Of a DNA stretch of 64,000 nt, positions 36,875 through 49,899 are shown piece after piece. Location of the stretch: the NCBI RefSeq assembly GCF_003837865.1, contig NZ_RQIS01000003.1:331562-395561 (forward strand), read 5' to 3'. The first letter of the stretch is position 1. The number at the start of each line of letters is the position of its first letter. The notes beneath the pieces were generated by a model, which was given only the letters and a program-made list of their open reading frames with translations, did no database searches and was not told the DNA's origin. The position numbers and the translations under genes were made by a program. Origin of the DNA: Paraburkholderia dinghuensis (GTDB lineage: Bacteria; Pseudomonadota; Gammaproteobacteria; Burkholderiales; Burkholderiaceae).

Positions 36875-39208
36875 ATGGTTGAACTTGAAATAGACGGCAA
36901 GAAGGTGGAAGTGCCCGCAGGCAGCATGGTGATCCAGGCTGCGCAGCAGGCGGACACGTACATTCCACACTTCTGCTATCACAAGAAGCTGTCGATCGCG
37001 GCCAACTGCCGGATGTGTCTTGTCGATGTCGAGAAGATGCCGAAGGCCGTGCCCGCATGCGCGACGCCGGTGTCCCCGGGCATGATCGTGCGCACGACAT
37101 CCGAGAAGGCCGTGCAGGGTCAGCAAGCCGTGATGGAGTTCCTGCTGATCAATCACCCGCTCGACTGCCCGATCTGCGACCAGGGCGGCGAATGCCAGCT
37201 GCAGGACCTCGCGGTCGGCTATGGCAAATCGGCTTCGCGCTACAGCGAAGAAAAGCGCGTGGTGTTCCACAAGAACGTCGGTCCGCTCATCTCGATGGAA
37301 GAGATGTCGCGCTGCATTCATTGCACGCGCTGCGTGCGCTTCGGCGACGAAATCGCGGGCGTGATGGAACTGGGCATGCTCGGCCGCGGCGAGCACTCGG
37401 AAATCACGACGTTCATCGGTAAGACCGTCGACTCGGAACTGTCGGGCAACATGATCGACTTGTGCCCGGTCGGCGCACTCACGAGCAAGCCGTTCCGCTA
37501 CAGCGCTCGCACCTGGGAACTCTCGCGCCGCAAGTCGGTGAGCCCGCACGACTCGACGGGTGCGAACCTCGTCGTGCAGGTGAAGAACAACCGCGTGATG
37601 CGCGTGCTGCCGTACGAGAACGAAGCGATCAACGAATGCTGGATCTCGGACAAGGACCGCTTCTCGTACGAAGGCGTCAATAGCGAAGAGCGCCTGACCC
37701 ACCCGATGATCAAGCAGGGCGGTCAGTGGATCGAAACCGACTGGCAGTCGGCGCTGGCATACGTCGTGAAGGGTATCAAGGGCATCAGCGACGAACATGG
37801 CGAAAACATGATCGCCGCGCTTGCCAGCCCGCACAGCACGACCGAAGAACTCTATCTGCTCAAGCAGTTCGCGAACGCGATCGGCACGCCGAACGTCGAC
37901 TTCCGTCTGCGCCAGAGCGACTTCTCCGCACCGGTCACGGGTGCACCGTGGCTCGGCACGAAGATCGCCGATCTGACGTATGCCGACGCCGCATTTGTGA
38001 TCGGCTCGTTCCTGCGCCGCGATCACGCGCTGTTCGCTGCGCGTCTGCGCCAGGCCGCGAAGGGCGGCGCGAAGGTCACACTGCTTCAGGCCAGCGCCGA
38101 CAACTCGCTGATCCCGAGCGCGCAGCGCATCGTCGCGGCACCGTCGGCATGGCTTGACGAACTCGCCGGCATCGCAGCCGCGGTCGCGCAAGCCAAGGGC
38201 GTCGCTGTGCCGGAAGCATTCGCAAACGCGCAAGCTGGTGACGCAGCAAAGCAGGTTGCTGCTTCGCTCGCGAGCGGTGAACGCCGTTTCGTGCTGCTCG
38301 GCAACACGGCCGTCCAGCACCCGGATTTCTCGCGCCTGCACGCCGCAGCGCAATTCATCGCCGATACGACCGGCGCGACGCTCGGCTTCCTCACCGAAGC
38401 GGGCAACACGGTCGGTGCATACCTCGCGGATACATTGCCGGGCAACGGTGGTCTCAACGCACGCGAAGTGTTTGAGCAGCCGCGCAAGGGTTATCTGCTG
38501 CTCAACGTCGAGCCGGAATTCGATAGCGCGAATCCGGCAGCGGCGCGCGCGGCGCTCGACCAGGCGGAAATGGTTGTGATGTTCTCGCCGTTCAAGGCGG
38601 GCCTCGACTACGCGGACGTGCTGTTGCCTATCGCGCCGTACACCGAAACGTCGGGGACCTTCGTGAACGCCGAAGGCACGGTCCAGAGTTTCAATGGCGT
38701 TGTCCGTCCGCTCGGCGAAACGCGTCCGGCGTGGAAGGTGCTGCGCGTACTGGGCACGATGCTCGGCGCGCAAGGCTTCGAATACGAAACCTCGGAAGAA
38801 GTGCGTCGCAAGGCACTGGGCGACGGCAGCTTTGCCGCACGTCTGTCGAACAAGGCAGGTGCGCCGCTTTCGAAGGGCACGGTGGCCGCGGCGGCACAAG
38901 GGCGCTTCGAGCGCATCGCCGACGTGCCGATCTATCACGCCGATTCGCTCGTGCGCCGCGCCGATGCGCTGCAGCTTACGGCGGCGGCCCGCGTGGCGAA
39001 TTCGGTCGGTCTGCCGACCGCGCTCTTCGATCAGCTTGGCCTGAAGGAAGGCGACGCCGTGCGCGTGCGCCAGGGCAATCTGTCGGTGAGCGCGCCCGCT
39101 ACGCGCGATGCGAATCTTGCGCCGACGGTGGTGCGTGTGTCGGCGGCAACGCCGGTGGGCGCGCAACTCGGCAGCCTGTTCGGTGAACTGCTGGTGGAGA
39201 AGGCGTAA
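36875..39208 (+). CDS. nuoG: NADH-quinone oxidoreductase subunit G
   Basis: 777-aa subunit. The N-terminal ferredoxin-like 2Fe-2S part ([16 protein letters not shown]), the 4Fe-4S motif [18 protein letters not shown] and the CIHCTRC...LCPVG set give clusters N1b, N5 and N4; the rest is a molybdopterin-oxidoreductase-like domain without cofactor. Its stop is directly followed by the nuoH ATG. The 108-base gap from nuoF is empty. Confidence 0.98.
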   Translation: MVELEIDGKKVEVPAGSMVIQAAQQADTYIPHFCYHKKLSIAANCRMCLVDVEKMPKAVPACATPVSPGMIVRTTSEKAVQGQQAVMEFLLINHPLDCPICDQGGECQLQDLAVGYGKSASRYSEEKRVVFHKNVGPLISMEEMSRCIHCTRCVRFGDEIAGVMELGMLGRGEHSEITTFIGKTVDSELSGNMIDLCPVGALTSKPFRYSARTWELSRRKSVSPHDSTGANLVVQVKNNRVMRVLPYENEAINECWISDKDRFSYEGVNSEERLTHPMIKQGGQWIETDWQSALAYVVKGIKGISDEHGENMIAALASPHSTTEELYLLKQFANAIGTPNVDFRLRQSDFSAPVTGAPWLGTKIADLTYADAAFVIGSFLRRDHALFAARLRQAAKGGAKVTLLQASADNSLIPSAQRIVAAPSAWLDELAGIAAAVAQAKGVAVPEAFANAQAGDAAKQVAASLASGERRFVLLGNTAVQHPDFSRLHAAAQFIADTTGATLGFLTEAGNTVGAYLADTLPGNGGLNAREVFEQPRKGYLLLNVEPEFDSANPAAARAALDQAEMVVMFSPFKAGLDYADVLLPIAPYTETSGTFVNAEGTVQSFNGVVRPLGETRPAWKVLRVLGTMLGAQGFEYETSEEVRRKALGDGSFAARLSNKAGAPLSKGTVAAAAQGRFERIADVPIYHADSLVRRADALQLTAAARVANSVGLPTALFDQLGLKEGDAVRVRQGNLSVSAPATRDANLAPTVVRVSAATPVGAQLGSLFGELLVEKA

Positions 39209-40273
39209 ATGAGCTTGTTCGATACGATCAATGCAGGCGGCAGCCAGCTGCTCGGCGTGGCGTGGCCCACTGTGTGGGCGGTGGTGCGCATTCTCGTCGT
39301 CGCGGTGGTGATCCTGCTGTGCGTCGCGTACCTGATCCTCTGGGAGCGCAAGCTCATCGGCTGGATGCACGTGCGTCTCGGTCCGAACCGCGTCGGTCCC
39401 GCAGGTCTTCTGCAGCCGATCGCCGACGTGCTGAAGCTGCTGCTCAAGGAAGTCATTCAGCCTGCGCAGGCGAGCCGCTGGATCTACATGATCGCGCCGA
39501 TCATGGTGGTGGTGCCGGCGTTCGCGGTCTGGGCGGTGATTCCGTTTCAGGCGGGCGCGGTGCTCGGCGACATCAACGCAGGTCTGCTCTATGTGATGGC
39601 AATCTCGTCGATCGGTGTCTACGGCGTGATTCTCGCGGGCTGGGCCTCGAACTCGAAGTACGCGTTCCTCGGCGCGATGCGCGCCGCGGCGCAGATGGTG
39701 TCCTACGAAATCGCGATGGGCTTCGCGCTCGTCGTCGTGCTGATGGTGTCGGGCAGCCTGAATCTCTCGGACATCGTCCACGGCCAGATGCGCGGCATCT
39801 TCGCAAGCTGGGGCATCACGTTCCTCTCGTGGAACTGGCTGCCGCTTCTGCCGATGTTCGTCGTCTACTTCATCTCGGGCATCGCCGAAACGAACCGCCA
39901 CCCGTTCGACGTGGTGGAAGGGGAGTCGGAAATCGTCGCGGGTCACATGATCGACTACTCGGGGATGGGCTTCGCGCTGTTCTTCCTCGCCGAGTACATC
40001 AACATGATCGTGATCTCGGCGCTGGCCTCGGTCATGTTCCTCGGTGGCTGGAGCGCGCCGTTCGCCTTCCTCGATTTCATCCCGGGCGTGTTCTGGCTCG
40101 TGCTGAAGGTCTTCTTCCTGCTGTCGGTCTTCATCTGGGCCCGCGCGACGTTCCCGCGCTATCGCTATGACCAGATCATGCGTCTCGGCTGGAAGGTGTT
40201 CATTCCGGTTTGCGTGGTGTGGCTCATCGTGGTCGGCTTCTGGTACATGTCGCCGCTGAGCATCTGGAAATAA
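39209..40273 (+). CDS. nuoH: NADH-quinone oxidoreductase subunit H
   Basis: 354-aa membrane subunit linking the two arms at the quinone channel. [33 protein letters not shown] and [25 protein letters not shown] are the hallmark loops. It begins immediately after the nuoG stop (zero gap). Confidence 0.98.
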   Translation: MSLFDTINAGGSQLLGVAWPTVWAVVRILVVAVVILLCVAYLILWERKLIGWMHVRLGPNRVGPAGLLQPIADVLKLLLKEVIQPAQASRWIYMIAPIMVVVPAFAVWAVIPFQAGAVLGDINAGLLYVMAISSIGVYGVILAGWASNSKYAFLGAMRAAAQMVSYEIAMGFALVVVLMVSGSLNLSDIVHGQMRGIFASWGITFLSWNWLPLLPMFVVYFISGIAETNRHPFDVVEGESEIVAGHMIDYSGMGFALFFLAEYINMIVISALASVMFLGGWSAPFAFLDFIPGVFWLVLKVFFLLSVFIWARATFPRYRYDQIMRLGWKVFIPVCVVWLIVVGFWYMSPLSIWK

Positions 40274-40288
40274 AGGGCGGACGAGACC

Positions 40289-40777
40289 ATGAACGCTATC
40301 CAAAACTTCTTCAAGACGTTCTTCCTGACCGAGTTGCTCAAGGGGCTCGCGCTGACCGGCCGTTATACGTTCAAGCGCAAGTTCACGGTGCAGTTCCCGG
40401 AAGAGAAGACCCCGATGTCGCCGCGTTTTCGCGGTTTGCACGCGCTGCGCCGCTACGAAAATGGCGAAGAACGCTGCATCGCGTGCAAGCTGTGCGAGGC
40501 TGTGTGCCCCGCGCTCGCCATCACGATCGAGTCGGAAGTGCGCGAGGACAACACGCGCCGCACAACGCGCTATGACATCGACCTGACCAAGTGCATCTTC
40601 TGCGGCTTCTGCGAAGAGAGCTGCCCAGTCGATTCGATCGTCGAAACGCACATTCTCGAGTATCACGGCGAGAAGCGCGGCGATCTGTATTTCACGAAGG
40701 ACATGCTGCTGGCCGTCGGCGATCGCTACGAAGCACAGATCGCAGCGAACAAGGCAGCGGATGCACCGTACCGTTGA
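40289..40777 (+). CDS. nuoI: NADH-quinone oxidoreductase subunit I
   Basis: 162-aa ferredoxin-like subunit with two 4Fe-4S motifs, [12 protein letters not shown] and [12 protein letters not shown] (clusters N6a and N6b). Fifteen bases after nuoH. Confidence 0.98.
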   Translation: MNAIQNFFKTFFLTELLKGLALTGRYTFKRKFTVQFPEEKTPMSPRFRGLHALRRYENGEERCIACKLCEAVCPALAITIESEVREDNTRRTTRYDIDLTKCIFCGFCEESCPVDSIVETHILEYHGEKRGDLYFTKDMLLAVGDRYEAQIAANKAADAPYR

Positions 40778-40798
40778 TTTTTTAGTTTGACGCTGCAT

Positions 40799-40817
40799 CG
40801 GCCCGCGGTTCGGGCCG
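40799..40817 (+). other. intercistronic hairpin between nuoI and nuoJ
   Basis: A perfect 7-bp GC stem (40799-40805 with 40811-40817) and 5-base loop in the 175-base nuoI-nuoJ gap, the longest gap in the operon. There is no T-run, so it is not a clear terminator. It could adjust relative expression or mRNA decay. Confidence 0.4.
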
Positions 40818-40952
40818 GCTGCGGGACAGGTGTGTGCTGACAAGCGCCACCTCTTCGCAGCATGTCCGCCGCGGCGCGGCGCTCCCTGGTCTGGCCGCCA
40901 GTCCGAGCCGCGCAACCCGCCTCACGATGGCCCCAACGATGAACCAGTAATC

Positions 40953-41609
40953 ATGGAATTCACGACCGTCCTGTTTTACATCTTCGCGCTGCTGCTGACG
41001 CTGTCAGGGCTGAAGGTGATCACGTCGCGCAACCCTGTGTCGGCGGCGCTTTTCCTCGTGCTCGCGTTCTTTAATGCGGCCGCGATCTGGATGCTGCTCG
41101 AGGCGGAATTCCTCGCGATCCTGCTGGTGCTCGTCTATGTGGGCGCGGTGATGGTGCTGTTCCTGTTCGTCGTGATGATGCTGGACATCAACATCGACGT
41201 ACTGAGCCGCGACTTCAAGCGCTTCGTCCCGGTTGCGACCGTGGTGGGCGCGATCATCGTGGTCGAGACCGCGCTGATCCTCTGGCATGGATACGGTGCG
41301 ACGACGTCGCCGGTGCCCGATACGTCGGCTGCAGCGGTCGCGTCTGTGTCGAACTCGCATCTGATCGGCAAGATCATGTACACCGACTACATCTTCGCGT
41401 TCGAAGTGGCCGGCCTCGTGCTGCTCGTCGCGATCGTCGCGGCGATCGCACTGACCGTGCGCGAACCGAAGGATGCAAAGCGGCAAAACGTTTCGAAGCA
41501 GGTCAAGGTGCGTCGCGAAGACCGCGTGCGCCTCGTGAAGATGCCTGCCGTGAAGGAAGTTCCGGAAGAGCCTGCAACGGACGAAACCGCGTCCGGCAGC
41601 AAGAGCTGA
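40953..41609 (+). CDS. nuoJ: NADH-quinone oxidoreductase subunit J
   Basis: 218-aa membrane subunit of the proton-pumping arm, with five hydrophobic segments ([17 protein letters not shown]..., [35 protein letters not shown]). The C-terminal ~55 residues are a charged cytoplasmic tail ([17 protein letters not shown]). ATG 40953 is chosen at the conserved [11 protein letters not shown]. Confidence 0.96.
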   Translation: MEFTTVLFYIFALLLTLSGLKVITSRNPVSAALFLVLAFFNAAAIWMLLEAEFLAILLVLVYVGAVMVLFLFVVMMLDINIDVLSRDFKRFVPVATVVGAIIVVETALILWHGYGATTSPVPDTSAAAVASVSNSHLIGKIMYTDYIFAFEVAGLVLLVAIVAAIALTVREPKDAKRQNVSKQVKVRREDRVRLVKMPAVKEVPEEPATDETASGSKS

Positions 41610-41629
41610 ACGCGCAGGAGAGAGACCCC

Positions 41630-41935
41630 ATGTTGACCCTTGCTCATTACCTCGTCCTCGGCGCGATCCTCTTTGCGATCTCGATCGTTGGCATTTTCCT
41701 CAACCGCCGCAACGTCATCATCATTCTGATGGCGATCGAGCTGATGCTGCTGGCGGTGAACACGAACTTCGTTGCGTTCTCGCACTACCTCGGTGACATT
41801 CACGGCCAGGTGTTCGTGTTCTTTGTGCTTACTGTTGCGGCCGCGGAAGCCGCGATTGGTCTTGCGATTCTCGTGACCTTGTTCCGCAGCCTCGACACGA
41901 TCAACGTCGAGGATCTCGATCAGCTCAAAGGTTAA
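41630..41935 (+). CDS. nuoK: NADH-quinone oxidoreductase subunit K
   Basis: 101-aa, three-helix Mrp-type subunit. Conserved glutamates in [12 protein letters not shown] and [19 protein letters not shown]. Confidence 0.98.
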   Translation: MLTLAHYLVLGAILFAISIVGIFLNRRNVIIILMAIELMLLAVNTNFVAFSHYLGDIHGQVFVFFVLTVAAAEAAIGLAILVTLFRSLDTINVEDLDQLKG

Positions 41936-41946
41936 GGCAGCCTGCT

Positions 41947-43980
<2,034 letters not shown>

Positions 43981-43995
43981 GGCGAGGGAAACTGA

Positions 43996-45495
43996 ATGCA
44001 CGCTACCCCGATTCTCAGTATTGCGATCTGGCTGCCGATCCTGTTCGGCATCCTGGTTCTGTTTGTGGGTTCCGACCGGAACCCGGGCACGGCCCGTTGG
44101 CTGGCGCTCATCGGTTCGTTGCTGGGTTTCCTCGCTACTATCCCGCTCATTTCGGGATTTGACGCGTCTACCGCCGACCTCCAGTTCGTCGAGAAGTCGG
44201 TCTGGATCGAACGTTTCAACATTGCGTATTACCTTGGCGTCGACGGCATCTCGATGTGGTTTGTCGTGCTGACCGCGCTCATTACCGTGGTCGTCGTGAT
44301 CGCGGGCTGGCAGGTCATCACGAAGAACGTCGCGCAGTACATGGCCGCGTTCCTGATCCTCTCGGGGATCATGATTGGTGTGTTCTGCGCCGCGGACGGT
44401 CTGCTGTTCTACGTGTTCTTCGAAGCCACCCTGATCCCGATGTACATCATCATCGGCGTGTGGGGCGGCCCGAACCGCGTGTACGCAGCGTTCAAGTTCT
44501 TCCTCTACACGCTCGCCGGCTCGCTGCTGATGCTGGTCGCGCTGCTGTATCTGTACCGTGAGACCGGTACGTTCGATCTCGCAACGTGGCAGGCCGCGAA
44601 GATCGCCATGACGCCGCAGATCCTGCTCTTCCTGGCGTTTTTCCTGGCGTTCGCGGTGAAGGTGCCGATGTGGCCCGTCCACACGTGGTTGCCGGACGCG
44701 CACGTCGAGGCGCCCACGGGCGGCTCGGTGGTGCTGGCCGCGATCATGCTGAAGCTCGGTGCGTACGGTTTCCTGCGTTTCTCGCTGCCGGTCACGCCCG
44801 ACGCCAGCCACTATCTCGCGCCGGTCGTCATCACGCTGTCGCTTATCGCGGTGATCTATATCGGTCTCGTCGCGATGGTGCAGTCGGATATGAAGAAGCT
44901 GGTCGCGTATTCGTCGATCGCTCACATGGGCTTCGTCACGCTCGGCTTCTTCATGTTCGGTGAATCGAGCCAGCTGGCGATGGAAGGCGGCATCATCCAG
45001 ATGATCTCGCACGGCTTCATCTCCGGCGCGATGTTCCTTTGCATCGGCGTGCTGTATGACCGCATGCACACGCGTGATATCGCCGACTACGGCGGTGTCG
45101 TCAACACGATGCCGAAGTTCGCGGCGCTCGCGATGCTGTTCATGATGGCCAACTGCGGCCTGCCGGGCACGTCGGGTTTCGTCGGCGAATTCATGGTGAT
45201 TCTGGCGGCCGTGAAGTACAACTTCTGGATCGCGTTCGGCGCAGCGTTCACGCTGATTCTTGGCGCAGCCTATACCTTGTGGATGTACAAGCGCGTGTAC
45301 TTCGGCGCGATTGCGAACGACCATGTGCGTGAGCTGAAGGACATCGACTGCCGCGAGTATCTGGTGCTGGGAATACTCGCGCTGATGACCCTTTTCATGG
45401 GCGTTTATCCGAAGCCCTTTACCGACGTGATGCACGTTTCCGTGGAGAATCTCCTCACCCACGTCGCGCAGTCGAAGCTGCCGGTGTCCCCGTAA
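43996..45495 (+). CDS. nuoM: NADH-quinone oxidoreductase subunit M
   Basis: 499-aa antiporter-like subunit. FYVFFEATLIPMYIIIGVWGG, VPMWPVHTWLPDAHVEAPTGGSVVLAAIMLKLGAYG and DMKKLVAYSSIAHMGF are complete. Confidence 0.98.
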   Translation: MHATPILSIAIWLPILFGILVLFVGSDRNPGTARWLALIGSLLGFLATIPLISGFDASTADLQFVEKSVWIERFNIAYYLGVDGISMWFVVLTALITVVVVIAGWQVITKNVAQYMAAFLILSGIMIGVFCAADGLLFYVFFEATLIPMYIIIGVWGGPNRVYAAFKFFLYTLAGSLLMLVALLYLYRETGTFDLATWQAAKIAMTPQILLFLAFFLAFAVKVPMWPVHTWLPDAHVEAPTGGSVVLAAIMLKLGAYGFLRFSLPVTPDASHYLAPVVITLSLIAVIYIGLVAMVQSDMKKLVAYSSIAHMGFVTLGFFMFGESSQLAMEGGIIQMISHGFISGAMFLCIGVLYDRMHTRDIADYGGVVNTMPKFAALAMLFMMANCGLPGTSGFVGEFMVILAAVKYNFWIAFGAAFTLILGAAYTLWMYKRVYFGAIANDHVRELKDIDCREYLVLGILALMTLFMGVYPKPFTDVMHVSVENLLTHVAQSKLPVSP

Positions 45496-45519
45496 CGCCG
45501 GGTTGGGGATCAAGAAATC

Positions 45520-46992
45520 ATGACCTACACCACTATGAACTTCCTGTGGCCCGACGCGTTGCTGATGCTGGCAACCGTCGTCGCCTGGCTCAACGACATG
45601 TTCACCGGTCCGTCGGGCCGCAAGAACACCTACTACATCGCGTTGCTGTCCACGCTCGTGGCCGGCGTCTGGTTCGCGGTGAACGCGTTCGATCCGCATG
45701 TGTACTACACGTTCTCGCGCATGTACGTGATCGATCCGTTTGCGAGCGCGATGAAGGCGGTGGTGTCGCTCGGCTATGCAGTGACGATCGTCTACTCGCG
45801 CAAGTATCTGGAAGACCGCGACATGTTCCGCGGCGAGTTCTTCCTGCTCGGCATGTTCTCGCTGCTCGGCCAGATCGTCATGATCTCGGGCAACAACTTC
45901 CTCACGCTGTATCTCGGCCTCGAGTTGATGTCGCTGTCGCTCTACGCCGTGATCGCGCTGCGCCGCAACGCTACGCAGTCGAACGAAGCGGCGATGAAGT
46001 ACTACGTGCTCGGCGCGCTGGCTTCGGGTTTCCTGCTGTACGGCATCTCGATGATCTACGGCGCGACCGGCTCGCTTGAACTGAACGAAGTGATCCACGC
46101 AGTTGGATCGGGCCATATCGACGATGTCGTGCTGCTGTTCGGCGTGGTCTTCATCGTGGCCGGCGTGGCGTTCAAGATGGGTGCCGTGCCGTTCCATATG
46201 TGGGTGCCTGACGTGTACCAGGGCGCGCCTACGGCCATGACGCTTCTCGTAGGCGGCGGCCCGAAGGTTGCGGCATTTGCCTGGGGCGTGCGCTTCCTCG
46301 TGATGGGTCTCCTGCCGCTCGCCGTCGACTGGCAGGAAATGCTGATCATCCTCGCGGCACTCTCGATGATCGTCGGCAACATCACCGGTATCGTCCAGCG
46401 CAACATCAAGCGGATGCTCGCGTACTCGGCCATCTCGAACATGGGCTTCGTGCTGCTGGGTCTGCTCGCCGGCATCGTGGACGGCAAGGCGACGGGCGCG
46501 GCCAGTGCGTACAGCTCGGCGATGTTCTACAGCATCGTCTATCTGATTACGACGCTCGGCTCGTTTGGCGTCGTGATGCTGCTCGCGCGCCGCGATTTCG
46601 AAGCCGAGACGCTCGACGACTTCAAGGGTCTCAACCAGCGCAGTCCGGTGTTCGCATTCGTGATGATGCTGATGATGTTCTCGCTCGCGGGCATTCCGCC
46701 GACGGTCGGCTTTTACGCGAAGCTCGCCGTGCTCGAAGCGACGATGAACGCTGGTCTCACGTGGCTTGCCGTGCTTGCCGTCATCACGTCGCTGTTCGGC
46801 GCGTTCTACTACCTGCGTGTCGTCAAGCTGATGTACTTCGATGCACCGCAGGACACCGCGCCGATCGAAAGCCACGCCGGCAACCGTGCGCTGCTCACGC
46901 TCAATGGCCTGGCCGTGCTGGTGCTCGGTATCGTTCCGGGGCCGCTGATGTCGCTCTGCCTGCAGGCCGTTTCGCATACGCTGCCGCTCTGA
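45520..46992 (+). CDS. nuoN: NADH-quinone oxidoreductase subunit N
   Basis: 490-aa antiporter-like subunit closing the operon. LYLGLELMSLSLYAVIALRR, FKMGAVPFHMWVPDVYQGAPT and NIKRMLAYSAISNMGFVLLG are present. Its TGA overlaps the DUF2818 ATG (TGATG). Confidence 0.98.
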   Translation: MTYTTMNFLWPDALLMLATVVAWLNDMFTGPSGRKNTYYIALLSTLVAGVWFAVNAFDPHVYYTFSRMYVIDPFASAMKAVVSLGYAVTIVYSRKYLEDRDMFRGEFFLLGMFSLLGQIVMISGNNFLTLYLGLELMSLSLYAVIALRRNATQSNEAAMKYYVLGALASGFLLYGISMIYGATGSLELNEVIHAVGSGHIDDVVLLFGVVFIVAGVAFKMGAVPFHMWVPDVYQGAPTAMTLLVGGGPKVAAFAWGVRFLVMGLLPLAVDWQEMLIILAALSMIVGNITGIVQRNIKRMLAYSAISNMGFVLLGLLAGIVDGKATGAASAYSSAMFYSIVYLITTLGSFGVVMLLARRDFEAETLDDFKGLNQRSPVFAFVMMLMMFSLAGIPPTVGFYAKLAVLEATMNAGLTWLAVLAVITSLFGAFYYLRVVKLMYFDAPQDTAPIESHAGNRALLTLNGLAVLVLGIVPGPLMSLCLQAVSHTLPL

Positions 46993-47294
46993 TGTCTGCG
47001 GCGGGCTGGTTTATCGTCTTGTTGGCGCTCGTCGGCGCCAACCTGCCGTTCGTCAACCAGCGGTTGTTCGGCGTTGTGCCGCTGCGCGCGCAGAAAAAGC
47101 GCGTGTGGCTGCGGATCGCTGAACTGATCGTGCTGTATTTCGTGGTCGGCGCGTTCGGCTTCCTGCTGGAAGCGCGCGCCGGTAACCGCTTCGACCAGGG
47201 CTGGCAGTTCTACGCCATCACGTTCTGTCTGTTCGTGGTGTTAGCGTTTCCCGGCTTCACCTGGCAATATCTCGTCAAGCGCCGTTCGGCGTAA
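46992..47294 (+). CDS. DUF2818 small membrane protein
   Basis: 100-aa protein with three hydrophobic segments (GWFIVLLALVGANLPFVNQRL, ELIVLYFVVGAFGFLLE, FYAITFCLFVVLAFPGF). It overlaps nuoN by one base and is found after nuoN in many Burkholderiales. Role unknown; a complex I assembly or accessory function is a reasonable but untested idea. Confidence 0.92.
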   Translation: MSAAGWFIVLLALVGANLPFVNQRLFGVVPLRAQKKRVWLRIAELIVLYFVVGAFGFLLEARAGNRFDQGWQFYAITFCLFVVLAFPGFTWQYLVKRRSA

Positions 47295-47388
47295 CGTACT
47301 CTTCGGCATACCTGCGCGCACCACTGGCGCAGGTCTCGCCGCTTGTCCATTTCTGGCCCGTTTTCGCGCGGCATCGCAGAGGTTGAAT

Positions 47389-47982
47389 ATGGCTGCTGAA
47401 CAGCACAAACACGACCCGGCACTCGCCGAAACGTGCGTGGAGAGCACGACGCTCTACGCAGGCAATTTCCTGACCCTCAAGCGTGACACTGTGGCGCTGC
47501 CGGACGGCAAGCACGCCACGCGCGAGTTCGTGGTGCATCCGGGGGCGGTGATGGTGATCCCGCTCTTCGACGATGGGCGCGTGCTCATGGAGCGCCAGTA
47601 TCGCTATCCGCTTTCGCGCGTGATGACCGAATTTCCGGCCGGCAAGCTCGATCCGCAGGAAGGTGCACTCGCGTGTGCGAAGCGCGAATTGCGCGAGGAG
47701 ACGGGCTACACGGCACGTGAGTATATTTTCCTGACGCAGATTCATCCGGTCATTTCATACTCGACAGAATTCATCGACATCTATCTGGCGCGCGGCCTGA
47801 CGGCGGGTGCAGCCGATCTCGACGACGGTGAATTCCTCGAGACTTTCACGGCAACGCTGCCGGAACTGCTCGAACGCGTGCGCAACGGCGATATCACGGA
47901 TGTGAAAACGATCATCGGGACGTTCTGGCTCGAGAAGGCGCTCTCCGGCGCCTGGCCGCTCGGTGAGGTGGAGAAGGGCTGA
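47389..47982 (+). CDS. Nudix hydrolase, ADP-ribose pyrophosphatase type
   Basis: 197-aa hydrolase that splits nucleoside diphosphate derivatives such as ADP-ribose. The Nudix box (G-x5-E-x7-REU-x-EE-x-GU) is GKLDPQEGALACAKRELREE (residues 85-104). ATG 47389 has GAGG seven bases upstream; a TTG two codons earlier is disfavoured. Ninety-four bases after DUF2818. Confidence 0.93.
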   Translation: MAAEQHKHDPALAETCVESTTLYAGNFLTLKRDTVALPDGKHATREFVVHPGAVMVIPLFDDGRVLMERQYRYPLSRVMTEFPAGKLDPQEGALACAKRELREETGYTAREYIFLTQIHPVISYSTEFIDIYLARGLTAGAADLDDGEFLETFTATLPELLERVRNGDITDVKTIIGTFWLEKALSGAWPLGEVEKG

Positions 47983-48192
47983 CGCGTTGGCCGCCAGGCC
48001 ATGAGCAATGAGCGACGGTGGCAGGCATTGGCGCTATCGTCGCGTGACGTTGGGTTCGAGCATCCTCAGCGATGCCGCCCGGGCGGCGCTACAATCGTGA
48101 GCCAGCCCGATTCAGGGGCGGCGGAATTTTTTAGAACGACCGTTCACAAATCCGCATTTTGCGCTACACTCGTTGCCAAGCCACGATTCCCC

Positions 48193-48627
48193 ATGAAGGT
48201 CCTCGATTTACAGTGCCCAGACGGCCATCGGTTTGAAGGCTGGTTCGCTTCCGCTGACGACTTCGAGTCGCAGCGTTCGCGCAAGCTGGTCGAATGCCCG
48301 ATGTGCGGTGCCACCGACGTGAGCCGCGTGCCGTCAGCACCCCGGCTGAATCTGTCCGGTGCGACCGAGGCGAGCGCTACACCCGCCTCGCAGCAAGCCG
48401 CACAGTGGCAGGGGCGGGCGCTGCGCGCGCTGCGCGAGGTCTTCGAGAAGACGGAGAACGTAGGCGACCGTTTCGCCGAGGAAGCGCGGCGCATGCATTA
48501 CAACGAAGCGCCATCGCGCAATATTCGCGGCGTCGCTTCCGCTGCGGACGCGCAAGCCCTCGTCGAAGAAGGCATCGATGTGATGCCGCTGCCGGTTCCG
48601 GCTGCGCTGAAGGGCTCGCTGCAGTAG
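48193..48627 (+). CDS. DUF1178 protein
   Basis: 144-aa protein with a zinc-ribbon-like N-terminus (CPDGHRFEGWF and CPMCGATDVSRVPSAPRL). Then come EKTENVGDRFAEEARRMHYNEAPSRNIRGVA, the family signature, and a glycine-poor end. Function unknown. ATG 48193 was chosen because upstream codons are not conserved-looking. Confidence 0.93.
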   Translation: MKVLDLQCPDGHRFEGWFASADDFESQRSRKLVECPMCGATDVSRVPSAPRLNLSGATEASATPASQQAAQWQGRALRALREVFEKTENVGDRFAEEARRMHYNEAPSRNIRGVASAADAQALVEEGIDVMPLPVPAALKGSLQ

Positions 48628-48679
48628 CCATGCGGGTCTTCGTCGCGCCGACATTGGTCGCGGCGAGGAGACACTGCGC

Positions 48680-49888
48680 ATGGATCTCGATTATTCCCCC
48701 GCCGACGAGGCATTCCGCGCCGAAGTCCGTGACTGGCTCGAGGCTAATCTGCCTCAGACCATTCGCGAGAAGGTGCTCAATCACAAACGTCCGAACCGCG
48801 ACGACTTCGCGAGCTGGCACAAGCTGCTCGGTCAGAAGGGATGGTCGGCGCCCGCCTGGCCAGTTGAGTGTGGCGGCCCGGGCTGGACCGAAGTGCAGCG
48901 CCACATCTGGGACGGAGAGTGCGGGCGCATAGGTGCGCCGATGGTGTTGCCGTTCGGCGTGTCGATGGTCGCACCCGTGCTGATGAAGTACGGTAACGAA
49001 GCGCAAAAACGCTATTACCTGCCGCGCATTCTCGCTGGCACCGACTGGTGGTGCCAGGGCTACTCCGAGCCGGGCTCGGGTTCCGATCTGGCTTCCCTGC
49101 GCACGCGCGCCGTGCGGGTCACGGACGAGTCGGGCGATCACTATGTCGTGAATGGCCAGAAGACCTGGACCACATTGGGTCAGTACGCGGACATGATGTT
49201 CTGTCTCGTGCGCACCGATCCCGCCGCGAAGAAGCAGGAGGGTATCTCGTTCCTCCTCATCGACATGAAGACGCCGGGCATCACCGTGCGTCCGATCATC
49301 ACGCTCGACGAAGATCACGAAGTCAACGAGGTCTTCTTCGAGGACGTGAAGGTGCCGGTCGCAAACCTCGTCGGCGAGGAGAATCGCGGATGGACTTACG
49401 CGAAATATCTGCTTGGCCACGAACGCACAGGCATCGCTCGCGTGGGCGCGTCGAAGCGCGAACTGGAGTTCCTCAAGGGCGTCGCGCTCAAGCAGAAGAA
49501 GCACGGCAAGCCGCTGCTTCATGATCCGGTGTTCGCGGCGCGTGTAGCGTCAGTCGAAATCGAACTCATGGCGCTCGAAGTGACGGTCGCGCGCGTGATA
49601 TCGAGTAGTGACAACGGCCGAGGCCCCGGCCCCGAAGCATCGATGCTCAAGATCAAGAGCACCGAAATCCAGCAGGCGCTGACCGAACTGATGGTCGATG
49701 CGATCGGCCCGCTTGCCGCGCCGTTCGATCCCGCATTCCTCGAAGGCGAGCATCAGCACGCCGCCGGCGGCGACGACGATGCGGCTCCGCTCGCCGCGTA
49801 CTACTTCAACTTCCGCAAGACGTCGATTTATGGCGGATCGAACGAAATCCAGAAGAACATCATCGCGCAGATGATTCTGGGGATTTGA
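48680..49888 (+). CDS. acyl-CoA dehydrogenase (first of a pair)
   Basis: 402-aa FAD-dependent acyl-CoA dehydrogenase. Fold markers include WPVECGGPGWTEVQRHIW, GYSEPGSGSDLASLRTRAV, VNGQKTWTTLGQYAD and the C-terminal IYGGSNEIQKNIIAQMILG. The motif that in MCAD-type enzymes carries the catalytic Glu (YEGT) reads YGGS here, so the base is not at that site; many subunits of heteromeric (alpha2beta2) dehydrogenases look like this. Its partner follows immediately with two MaoC-like genes. Confidence 0.93.
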   Translation: MDLDYSPADEAFRAEVRDWLEANLPQTIREKVLNHKRPNRDDFASWHKLLGQKGWSAPAWPVECGGPGWTEVQRHIWDGECGRIGAPMVLPFGVSMVAPVLMKYGNEAQKRYYLPRILAGTDWWCQGYSEPGSGSDLASLRTRAVRVTDESGDHYVVNGQKTWTTLGQYADMMFCLVRTDPAAKKQEGISFLLIDMKTPGITVRPIITLDEDHEVNEVFFEDVKVPVANLVGEENRGWTYAKYLLGHERTGIARVGASKRELEFLKGVALKQKKHGKPLLHDPVFAARVASVEIELMALEVTVARVISSSDNGRGPGPEASMLKIKSTEIQQALTELMVDAIGPLAAPFDPAFLEGEHQHAAGGDDDAAPLAAYYFNFRKTSIYGGSNEIQKNIIAQMILGI

Positions 49889-49899
49889 GGAGCGTCGCA

